Shown: positions 17,734-25,356 of the stretch, piece by piece
Layout: the number at the start of each line of letters is the position of its first letter
Numbering within the stretch: position 1 is the stretch's first letter
From: JADJLQ01 sp038251405
Lineage (GTDB): Bacteria > Bacteroidota > Bacteroidia > Chitinophagales > Saprospiraceae
Length of the DNA stretch: 64,000 nt
Reading direction: 5' to 3'
NCBI GenBank assembly: GCA_038251405.1
Contig: JBBSBH010000026.1
Span: forward strand, 1-64,000
The notes under the pieces: model-generated
Told to the model about the DNA's origin: nothing
Database searches by the model: none
Seen by the model: only the letters and a program-made list of their open reading frames with translations
Position numbers and translations under genes: made by a program

Positions 17734-17769
17734 GGTCATCCATGATCTGATGACCGGGTATTTTTTTTA
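17734..17769 (+). terminator. Probable intrinsic terminator of the sigma/YCII operon
   Basis: Stem GGTCATC (17734-17740) and GATGACC (17749-17755) with an eight-base loop, followed by GGGTA and a run of eight T. Confidence 0.55.
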
Positions 17770-17811
17770 ATGAGCATTTCGGATTAATATTGTGATTACA
17801 ATTTTATCCAT

Positions 17812-18576
17812 ATGCGTATCATCAGTTATAATGTAAATGGTATTCGATCAGCGATGAAAAAAGGATTTACTGATTGGGCCAAGTCGAGTAAGGCTGATTT
17901 AATCTGCCTCCAGGAAATTAAAGCAAAAGAAGATCAAATAGATGTAGATGCGTTGAAAAAGGCGGGTTATGAGTCTCATTGGTTTCCTGCTGAAAAACCT
18001 GGCTATAGTGGGGTGGGTATACTTACCAAACTGAAACCAGATAATATTATCAAAGGATCTGGTATGGAAGAATTTGACAAAGAGGGTAGAATGATTCGAA
18101 TGGATCAGGGGGATTTTACGATAGTAAATTGGTATTTCCCCAGTGGTACCAGCGGTGAAGCACGGCAACTAGTAAAATATAGATTTTTAGAACAAATGTT
18201 GCCTTGGGTAAAAGATCTCCAGGAGAAAGGAAAGAAGCTGGTCATCGTGGGTGACTACAATATTGCCCATACCGAAAAAGATATTCACAATCCCAAAGGA
18301 AATAAAAACACCAGCGGTTTTTTGATGCCGGAAAGAGAATGGCTGACAAAATGGTTTGAATCCGGAATGCATGATAGTTTCCGACACATGTATCCTGATA
18401 AAATTGAGTATAGTTGGTGGTCAGTACGATTTAATTCCAGAGCATCTAATAAAGGATGGAGGATAGATTATCAATCGGTGACTGACGCTTTATTGCCTTT
18501 AATAAAAGATGTAAATCATCTAGGGAATGTAGTTCATTCAGATCATTGTCCTGTGCAATTGGATTTGAATATGTAA
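17812..18576 (+). CDS. xth: Exodeoxyribonuclease III
   Basis: 254-aa exonuclease/endonuclease/phosphatase fold of the ExoA/Xth type. Begins RIISYNVNGIRSA (metal Asn). LQEIKAKEDQ carries the metal Glu. GDYNIAHTEKDIHNPKGNKNTSGF carries the catalytic Asp/Asn pair. SWWSVRFNSRASNKGWRIDY is the DNA-binding/active-site loop, and HSDHCPV ends with the catalytic Asp-His. It repairs abasic sites (AP endonuclease) and trims 3' ends. Its TAA stop overlaps the next ATG (TAATG). Confidence 0.96.
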   Translation: MRIISYNVNGIRSAMKKGFTDWAKSSKADLICLQEIKAKEDQIDVDALKKAGYESHWFPAEKPGYSGVGILTKLKPDNIIKGSGMEEFDKEGRMIRMDQGDFTIVNWYFPSGTSGEARQLVKYRFLEQMLPWVKDLQEKGKKLVIVGDYNIAHTEKDIHNPKGNKNTSGFLMPEREWLTKWFESGMHDSFRHMYPDKIEYSWWSVRFNSRASNKGWRIDYQSVTDALLPLIKDVNHLGNVVHSDHCPVQLDLNM

Positions 18577-18854
18577 TGGCTACTTTGTTTTCAAAATTGG
18601 CTTCTCTGCATTCAAATCTGATTCGTTGGAGGTGGGCTCAATTATTCACTGCGTTTACCCGTTGCCTGTTAGCACTGGGTTTTATCCCTCCTAGCCTGCC
18701 CAAGATTTTACATAAACCATTCACTGGTATCGGGATCGATGATCCGGTGGGAGCTTATTTTAAGGCACTGTATGACACGGGATATTATTATGATTTTATT
18801 GGTTTGTACAAAAGGGGAAAAATTTGTTGCTTGGAGATCAGGTGTGACAATTAG
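18576..18854 (+). pseudogene. Truncated DoxX-like membrane protein
   Basis: 92 aa from the ATG overlapping the xth stop. It matches the N-terminal part of Bacteroidota DoxX proteins: a first hydrophobic segment (FTAFTRCLLALGFIPPSLPKIL), a loop with a GIDDPVGAYFKALYDTGYYYDFIGL motif, then an abrupt change to KRGKICCLEIRCDN and a stop. Full DoxX proteins have four membrane segments, and no continuation is found in other frames over the next 300 bases. The 3' part appears deleted or replaced. Confidence 0.65.
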
Positions 18855-19229
18855 CTTATTTTTTTTACACACAGGTGCATTCTATCAATTCAATTCAATA
18901 TTAAAAATGAAATACATGAAAATATAGTAGATCTCCATGTCACTGATCAAAGTAGTCGATGGATAGCTATCTTAGGTTTCGCATTGTCTGCTTAATAATG
19001 ATTGCGTTCGTATTCAAATTCAATTTTACTATTATCTCAGGGTTTAGACTGTTTGTGCTGGCTGTAGTTACATAGATCGTATCAGTAGGAAGATCAGCAA
19101 TCATGAATACATTCGCATGATTTATATCAAATCCATTTTATCGGAGTCGAAGATTTTAGTCTATATAGCGAATTTTTATTCAAGTTTAGGCTTTTGAAGA
19201 TACCCTCATTCAGTTTTAATTCATACCCA
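18855..19229. other. Gene-free stretch with possible minus-strand gene debris
   Basis: No intact gene. A 45-codon minus-strand ORF at 18967-19104 reads like part of an exported beta-propeller (PTDTIYVTTASTN, IIVKLNLNTNAI), and its frame is open further upstream to about 19138 before a stop. It may be debris from the same rearrangement that cut the DoxX gene. Low certainty. Confidence 0.3.
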
Positions 19230-20342
19230 TCATTTCATCTTCACTACCACCGCACTTCCATCTTTGATCTCATCATTGGGTTTAGTCAGTAGTATATCCC
19301 CTTCATTGATGGCACCGAATATCTCTGTTTGATCTTTCATCTTGAAGCCTGCTCTTACTGGTATTTGCAGCGTCTTTCCATCTTGTACTACTATCACATA
19401 TTTCTTTTCAAGATTGGTAGCTATAGCACTATTGGGTACCGCGATTCCATTTTCATTGCGGCCAAAATCTATATTTACATTGACATACATCCCTGATTTC
19501 AAATCATTCTTAATATTGTCATAAAGGAATTCCCAAGTCTCACTACGAGTCACAGGGTCTATACTTCCTGATTGACGGGAATATTTTGCTTCGTATGTTT
19601 TATTTGACTGAGCTTGTGGTTGGAAGCTCAAGGATTTCTTTTGGAGTGCACTGTTGCTGTATTGCTCGGGTACTGCTAATCGCAATCGCAAGTGACGATT
19701 GTTTTCTATTATTAATATGGGTGTGGCATCACTGCCTGATAAAAATTTTCCTACATCGGCAGATCGGTGTGTAACTATGCCTGAAAACGGTGCCGTGATG
19801 GCCAGATAATTATTGAGAGCTACATAAGTCTTGATCGTAGCATAGGTAGCTGCAATGGATGCACTATCGGCTTGCATTTGTGTATATGCTTGGGAGAGTT
19901 CATTTTCTGATATAGTGCCTTTCACTTGAGATGCTTTGGTAAGTCTATTGTAGTATGCTTGACTATTGGTATACTTAGCTTCTATTTCACCTAGTCGGGC
20001 TTTGGCTTGTTGGAGATTGGCTTTCATCTCCGGCGCATCTATCAATGCTAATACCTGACCTTTCTTTACTTTATCTCCAATGTCTACATAGATCTGACGC
20101 AAATATCCTTGTATCTTACCTACGATCTCTGCTTTTTCTAATGGCAACAGCTCAGCTGGCAATTGCAGTTGCTGTTGTATTGCTTGCTTCTTTACTATAA
20201 ATGCTGGCACAGAATCTATTTTCGACACAGGGAGTTGATGGTCCATCTTTTCATTAGCTGATGTAATGGTCTTACAGCTAAAGAGTGAACCAATGTATAT
20301 AATCGCTAGTACACTAAAATAACGAAACATCTTTATATTCAT
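19230..20342 (-). CDS. RND efflux periplasmic adaptor (membrane fusion protein)
   Basis: 370 aa. N-terminal lipoprotein signal with lipobox SLFSC. Biotinyl-lipoyl-like half-motifs (LEKAEIVGKIQGYLRQIYVDIGDKVKKGQVLALIDAP and, later, YLAITAPFSGIVTHRSADVGKFL) flank a helical hairpin (QQAKARLGEIEAKYTNSQAYYNRL). The beta-barrel and membrane-proximal domains follow (GMYVNVNIDF, GDILLT). It links the inner-membrane pump to the TolC channel. Its first codon lies 29 bases inside the permease gene; a second ATG twelve bases on is equally possible. It is last in the operon, the reverse of the common adaptor-first order. Confidence 0.93.
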   Translation of the reverse strand: MNIKMFRYFSVLAIIYIGSLFSCKTITSANEKMDHQLPVSKIDSVPAFIVKKQAIQQQLQLPAELLPLEKAEIVGKIQGYLRQIYVDIGDKVKKGQVLALIDAPEMKANLQQAKARLGEIEAKYTNSQAYYNRLTKASQVKGTISENELSQAYTQMQADSASIAATYATIKTYVALNNYLAITAPFSGIVTHRSADVGKFLSGSDATPILIIENNRHLRLRLAVPEQYSNSALQKKSLSFQPQAQSNKTYEAKYSRQSGSIDPVTRSETWEFLYDNIKNDLKSGMYVNVNIDFGRNENGIAVPNSAIATNLEKKYVIVVQDGKTLQIPVRAGFKMKDQTEIFGAINEGDILLTKPNDEIKDGSAVVVKMK

Positions 20343-23300
20343 TTTTACCGATTGTTTTTTGATAAATGATAGGTAAGAACAATAATAAGCTTACCGTAGA
20401 AAATAACATTCCACCGATCACTGCTACTCCTAGAGGTGCCACTTGCTCACCGCCTTCGCCTAAACCTAATGCCATCGGCAACATGCCCGCTATCATCGCC
20501 ATAGCTGTCATAAGTATAGGGCGCAATCGATCTGTCATTCCTTTTTTACTTGCATGGAGGTCTCCTTGTTTGCGATATGATTCTGCATGGCTGATAAACA
20601 ATATCGCATTTGCCACCGATACCCCCACAGCCATAATGCAGCCAATGTAGGATTGAATATTCAACGTATGCCCTGTTATCAAAAGCAGTATAAATGATCC
20701 GGCTATTACCGCAGGTATGCTGGAAAGCACTACTAATGAGATGGAGAAAGATTGATAATAGGCAGCCAATAATAACAGGATCACCACTATAGCCAAGAGC
20801 AATCCAGTGCCCAATTCATTGAATGTGGTTTTGAATATTTCGCTTTGACCTCTTAGATAAATTTTCATACCGGTGGGCAAGTCACCCAGTCCCTTTATCG
20901 TTTTATTTAGATCATCTAAGCTGGCACCTAAGTCTTTATGATGAAGATTAGCCGTAATGGGTATAAAGCGATTTTGATTGAGTCTATCGTATTCTCCGAT
21001 TTGTTTGGTAGATGTGATGTTGGCTATATCTCGTAGATAAATATTATCCCCTGATACATTCGCCACGAGGATATTTTGCAATGCATTGATGGTATTCATT
21101 TGATATTGGGGAAGCTCCACTTGTATTTGGAATGCATTTCCCGAAGAGGGCTCTCTCCAAAATACAGGTTGGGTAAAACGACTGGAAGATGTAGCGGCAA
21201 CTACCGACTTACTTACTTGATCTATGGTCAGCCCCAACTGACCCAATCGTATGCGATCATAATCTATCTTTAGGCTCGGCGCATTGAGCGGTATTCCAAT
21301 CTGCACATCTCGTAAATAATCGTACCCTTGCAATGATGTAAGTAGTTTTTGTGCATACTTTTGACTTTGGCCTATGTCTTTACTTTGTACTATTATTTCA
21401 ATAGGATTATTTGCTCCTTGACTCATCACCTGATCTACCAGATTGGCAGGTTCGAATGAGATGCGAGCCTGTGGCAATTCGGTCTTTATTACATTCCTTA
21501 TTTTTTCCTTTAATGCTTCTACATCGATATCTACTCCTTTCTTTAGATTAATAGATACTACTCCTTCATGTTGGCCACTGGTCCATAGATGGATCACATT
21601 GACCGGATAGCTTGACGCTTGCACTCCCAAAAAACCAGAACTGATCTCTACATTATTTTTTCCAACGATAGAATCAATGATAGAAAGCAATGCTTTAATG
21701 CTTTCTTCTGTGCGTTCAAGTCGAGTACCATCTGGCATACGCAGGCGTACTTTCATTTGCCCAGCATTTATTTTGGGGAAAATTTCTTTGCCTATATTCT
21801 TAAATCCTATATAGCTTATGCCAATAGTAACGAGTATAAACAGAATCGCTAGTATACTTCCTTTTTCAATAAGCTTACCTGAAAAAAAAGTAAACCCACT
21901 TTGAAAGCGATGAAAGCTCGATGGCTTTGATTCATGCTGTACTGTATGTCCACTGAGCATCCAATTTGCAAACACAGGTACAAAAGTCTGAGATAATATA
22001 AACGATGCAATCATCGCTAATCCTACAGCCAATGACAAAGGTAAAAACATAGCTCGTGGGATACCAGACATAAATAATGCGGGTACGAATACAGCCAAAA
22101 TGCAAAGCAAGATTAAAAATTTGGGCAATGCTATTTCCTTACATGCTTCCCAGATGGCTGCTCGTTTGGGTCTTCCCTTTTCAAGATATCGATGTATGTT
22201 TTCAATGGTTACCGTAGCTTCATCCACTAATATACCTACCGCCAAAGCTAGGCCGCTCAAAGTCATGATATTTAGCGATTGGCCCAATGCATACATACAG
22301 ATCACTGACGAAAGCAATGCCAATGGGATCGTAAGTACTACCAATAATGAACTTCGCCAATTGCGCAAAAAAAGTAATACCATCAAACCTGTCAGCAGGG
22401 CACCTAATGCACCTTCATTTACCAGATTGCTCAATGCATTGATGACATATCCCGATTGGTCAAACACATATCTTACTTGTATATCATCAGGCACAGCAGC
22501 TTGCATATCAGGCAATGCTTTCTTGATGTTTTGCACCACATTCCAGGTAGAGGCATCAGCTCTTTTAGTCACTGGTATGTACACCGATCGTTTTCCATTG
22601 ACCAACGCATATCCGCTGGTGATGTCAGCTCCGTTTTCTACATTGGCTATATCTTTTACAAATATGGATGAGTGGTTTCCATTTCGCACTACTATATTTT
22701 CTAATTCTTTGTATTGCTCCACTACCGTATTTTGAGGTGTGATCAAAAGTTGATCTTCGATCCTTATGTTACCGGCAGGAGTAAGTGTATTACTTTTTGC
22801 TATGCTAGTAATTAATTCTTCTGGAGTGATTTGATAACTACGCAATTTGTCCGGATCGGCTTTGATCACAATAGTACGCTGATTGCCGCCGAAAGGCGGA
22901 GGTGCAGATACACCTGGCAATGAAGAAAACATCGGCCTTACTTTGAATAGTGCTTGCTCTTGTATCTCTGCCAATGATCGAGTCTTACTTTCAAATACCA
23001 ATTGGCCTACTGGCACACTGCCTCCATCAAATCGAGTGATAAAGGGTGATACCGTACCCGGAGGCATAAATGCTCGAGCTCTATTTACTTGTGCAACTAC
23101 CTCACCCATCGCTTGTCCTATATCGGTACCTTCGTAAAAATTGAGTTTGATCAATGCAATACCTTGCACTGTCTTACTTTCTACTGATTGGATACCCGTC
23201 ACATATAGAAAATGGTATTCATAATAAAATGTAACATAGCTCTCTATTTGTTCTGGTGAAAGCCCTCCATACGTTTGTGCTACATAGATAGCAGGTGTGC

Positions 23301-23430
23301 CGAGCTTTGGAAAAATGTCTATTGGCATCTTTCGAATGCTCACTACTGCAAAGAAAATGATAGCCAGTATAACTACTACCACAGTAATAGGTTTTTGAAG
23401 AGCTGATTTTATAATTTTGGTCAGGTCCAT
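20314..23430 (-). CDS. RND efflux permease (HAE1/AcrB-like)
   Basis: 1038 aa, full-length inner-membrane pump. Starts with a cytoplasmic amphipathic segment and TM1 (KPITVVVVILAIIFFAVVSI). Two large periplasmic loops alternate with two blocks of TM helices. In TM4 the GILVDEATVTIENIHR motif carries an acidic proton-relay Asp followed by Glu in place of the commoner second Asp. The porter-domain phrases VYVTGIQSV-type and QANNPIEIIV-type are typical of hydrophobic/amphiphilic efflux. It uses proton motive force to export drugs, lipids or other compounds; the substrate is not predictable. One base separates it from tolC-like. Confidence 0.95.
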   Translation of the reverse strand: MDLTKIIKSALQKPITVVVVILAIIFFAVVSIRKMPIDIFPKLGTPAIYVAQTYGGLSPEQIESYVTFYYEYHFLYVTGIQSVESKTVQGIALIKLNFYEGTDIGQAMGEVVAQVNRARAFMPPGTVSPFITRFDGGSVPVGQLVFESKTRSLAEIQEQALFKVRPMFSSLPGVSAPPPFGGNQRTIVIKADPDKLRSYQITPEELITSIAKSNTLTPAGNIRIEDQLLITPQNTVVEQYKELENIVVRNGNHSSIFVKDIANVENGADITSGYALVNGKRSVYIPVTKRADASTWNVVQNIKKALPDMQAAVPDDIQVRYVFDQSGYVINALSNLVNEGALGALLTGLMVLLFLRNWRSSLLVVLTIPLALLSSVICMYALGQSLNIMTLSGLALAVGILVDEATVTIENIHRYLEKGRPKRAAIWEACKEIALPKFLILLCILAVFVPALFMSGIPRAMFLPLSLAVGLAMIASFILSQTFVPVFANWMLSGHTVQHESKPSSFHRFQSGFTFFSGKLIEKGSILAILFILVTIGISYIGFKNIGKEIFPKINAGQMKVRLRMPDGTRLERTEESIKALLSIIDSIVGKNNVEISSGFLGVQASSYPVNVIHLWTSGQHEGVVSINLKKGVDIDVEALKEKIRNVIKTELPQARISFEPANLVDQVMSQGANNPIEIIVQSKDIGQSQKYAQKLLTSLQGYDYLRDVQIGIPLNAPSLKIDYDRIRLGQLGLTIDQVSKSVVAATSSSRFTQPVFWREPSSGNAFQIQVELPQYQMNTINALQNILVANVSGDNIYLRDIANITSTKQIGEYDRLNQNRFIPITANLHHKDLGASLDDLNKTIKGLGDLPTGMKIYLRGQSEIFKTTFNELGTGLLLAIVVILLLLAAYYQSFSISLVVLSSIPAVIAGSFILLLITGHTLNIQSYIGCIMAVGVSVANAILFISHAESYRKQGDLHASKKGMTDRLRPILMTAMAMIAGMLPMALGLGEGGEQVAPLGVAVIGGMLFSTVSLLLFLPIIYQKTIGKNEYKDVSLF

Positions 23431-23431
23431 T

Positions 23432-24811
23432 TCAATACTCGTTTAAAAAAATATTCAGATCTCCGGCAATAGTACTTTGATAAAGAAGGGCTTTCCACAA
23501 TTCGAATCTGGCTTTGTAACTATTCATCTGCGCCAAAGTAAGGTTATACTGTACTTGCAGCAAATCTGTATAATTCACGAGGCCGGCATCATATCTACTT
23601 TGCATGGCATCATATGCATATCGAGCACTCTCCAGCTGCATTGGCATTTCTTCTGCGATGTTATGAGCATTTTGAAATAATGCATTGGCTGTTTCTTTTT
23701 CTTTAGAAAGTTGCCATTCAGACTGAGACAGATTACTTTGCGCCGCTTGTATCAGATAATCTTGTTGTTTTACCTGAATATTTATTTTGGATTTACTGAG
23801 TAAAGGCATACTAATCTGTGCGGCGAATCCATAATTGAATCGAGATAAACCCAACCCATTTATTGAATTTACTTCGCCGAAAGCGTTGACACCAGAGCCA
23901 CGACCATATAACGTGCCCAAAAAATGGAGCTTTGGATACCATTGAGTCTCCAGTATTTTTTTTTGAGATTCTAATCGAAGTATATATTGCTTGCCAAATG
24001 CCAATACTGGATTGGATTGAATGTTATTGCCTGAATGTTGGCTTGGAATTTTTATATAAAAAGTACTGTCGAATGTCGAATTGATATTTTGCTCAGCAGA
24101 TAGTTCGCTTAGTATTATAGACTTGATTCGCACTGCATTCTGAGTTTGCATTAAATCTACTTTTGCTTTGGATAGCTCTGATTTTACCAATGCAGTATCT
24201 ACTCCCGGTCTCAATCCTGCAGATGCCAGAGCACGAGCTTGAGAAAATTGGATCGTCAATCGATCTATATTTTCTTGATTGATCGCAAGGAATGATTGAG
24301 CATACATATAGTCGAGATAGGCATTGATTACTTTGGATTGCTGCAGATAGATGGTATTTTGTTCATCAGCGAGAACGAGATTGTATTCACTTTCTGCACG
24401 ATTGATTTGAAATTGTCTTTGACCAAAAGTAATGGGTTGCCAATTGGCCAATAATCCCAATGTACTTCCAAATATGCCTCCAAATTTATTAGTACTAGAT
24501 GGAGGGCCACTGATCGGTATCCAAGCTAATGGGCTAGCCTGTCCTGAGATATTATTAAACGTAGCATAGTTAAGCTGATATGCTGCGTCGAGTGAAGGAA
24601 GTGCGTCGACTTTCGATATTTTGATTCCTTCTTTTGCCGCTTCACTCATTTTCTTTTGAGCTTGAATGGCTGGATAATTAGCTTCTACTTTTTGTAACAA
24701 GTCTTTGAGAGTGGATTGTGCATAGCTGATCAAACTGAATGAAAGAAATCCTACAAGAATAATCGTTTGTATCAAAGCACCACAAAATTTAGAAGACTTT
24801 AGATAAGACAT
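23432..24811 (-). CDS. TolC family outer-membrane efflux channel
   Basis: About 459 aa from the ATG giving MSYLKSSKFCGALIQ and a signal peptide ending SYAQ. Internally duplicated helical pairs of the outer-membrane efflux protein family are visible (SKVINAYLDYMYAQSFLAINQENIDRL; SLNQ-like stretches; YDAMQSRYDAGLVNYTDLLQVQYNLTLAQ). Conventional reading could start at ATG 24829 or GTG 24847, but both lie inside the palindrome at 24828-24857, so 24811 is preferred. First gene of the efflux operon. Confidence 0.92.
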   Translation of the reverse strand: MSYLKSSKFCGALIQTIILVGFLSFSLISYAQSTLKDLLQKVEANYPAIQAQKKMSEAAKEGIKISKVDALPSLDAAYQLNYATFNNISGQASPLAWIPISGPPSSTNKFGGIFGSTLGLLANWQPITFGQRQFQINRAESEYNLVLADEQNTIYLQQSKVINAYLDYMYAQSFLAINQENIDRLTIQFSQARALASAGLRPGVDTALVKSELSKAKVDLMQTQNAVRIKSIILSELSAEQNINSTFDSTFYIKIPSQHSGNNIQSNPVLAFGKQYILRLESQKKILETQWYPKLHFLGTLYGRGSGVNAFGEVNSINGLGLSRFNYGFAAQISMPLLSKSKINIQVKQQDYLIQAAQSNLSQSEWQLSKEKETANALFQNAHNIAEEMPMQLESARYAYDAMQSRYDAGLVNYTDLLQVQYNLTLAQMNSYKARFELWKALLYQSTIAGDLNIFLNEY

Positions 24812-24827
24812 GTAGATAGTTATTGGC

Positions 24828-24857
24828 ATAATAATGAGTGGGATCACTCATTATTAT
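24828..24857. promoter_or_regulatory. Palindromic operator of the efflux operon
   Basis: Arms ATAATAATGAGTG (24828-24840) and CACTCATTATTAT (24845-24857) are perfect reverse complements separated by GGAT. The site sits between the candidate -7 box (24866-24873) and the tolC-like start, at the likely transcription start, where a TetR-like repressor would block transcription. No regulator gene is adjacent. Confidence 0.65.
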
Positions 24858-24865
24858 TAGTGTTG

Positions 24866-24873
24866 CAAATATA
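24866..24873 (-). promoter_or_regulatory. -7 box of the efflux operon promoter
   Basis: The minus strand reads TATATTTG, an exact TAnnTTTG match, placing transcription start near 24859 inside or beside the palindrome. A -33 element is not clear. Confidence 0.55.
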
Positions 24874-24988
24874 AGTCAAAGAAAACCCAAGAATAGAAAA
24901 GCGTAGAAGAACTGAGTTACATTTTAATAGCTTGATATTTTTTCCACAATGAAAAATGAAATTCTCAGAGCAGGAAAGAGATGGGTGA

Positions 24989-25354
24989 TTATTCTGCGTG
25001 CTCCAAAAAAGTAATCACATTTTTAAAAGGATCATACACCTGCATGCCGATATAGCCATCTATCCATTGATATTTTGCAATAAGTGGCCGATAATACTTA
25101 TAGGGCTTTAGATTATTGTGGTAACCCCGCAGGCCCTTGCAATAAATATTTATCATTGAATGAGGCGTGCCATCACCATAATGCTCTGATAAGTGGATCT
25201 GTGCGTTTCCCATGGATATACCCATATAAACAGGTGTATCCGGCTCGAATCTATGCTCAAAGTCTAAGGTAAACCCCAACCAATCTAAATAAAATTCTTT
25301 TGCCTTCGCTTCGTCGAATATTCTAAGTATGGGTTGAATAGAAAGGGCTTCCAT
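24989..25354 (-). CDS. VOC/glyoxalase-fold protein
   Basis: 121 aa vicinal-oxygen-chelate fold. ILRIFDEAKAKEFYLDWLGFTLDFEHRF opens the first beta-alpha-beta unit, IHLSEHYGDGTPHS supplies the middle strand, and YIGMQVYDPFKNVITFLEH closes with the usual metal-region Glu. Similar stand-alone proteins include bleomycin-resistance-like and glyoxalase-superfamily proteins of unknown substrate. It starts two bases after the topoisomerase gene, so it is probably co-transcribed. Confidence 0.85.
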   Translation of the reverse strand: MEALSIQPILRIFDEAKAKEFYLDWLGFTLDFEHRFEPDTPVYMGISMGNAQIHLSEHYGDGTPHSMINIYCKGLRGYHNNLKPYKYYRPLIAKYQWIDGYIGMQVYDPFKNVITFLEHAE

Positions 25355-25356
25355 GA

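Noticed and set aside
22100..22735. 211-codon plus-strand ORF
   Set aside because: It lies wholly antisense to the RND permease, has no family features, and is a shadow of a well-supported gene.
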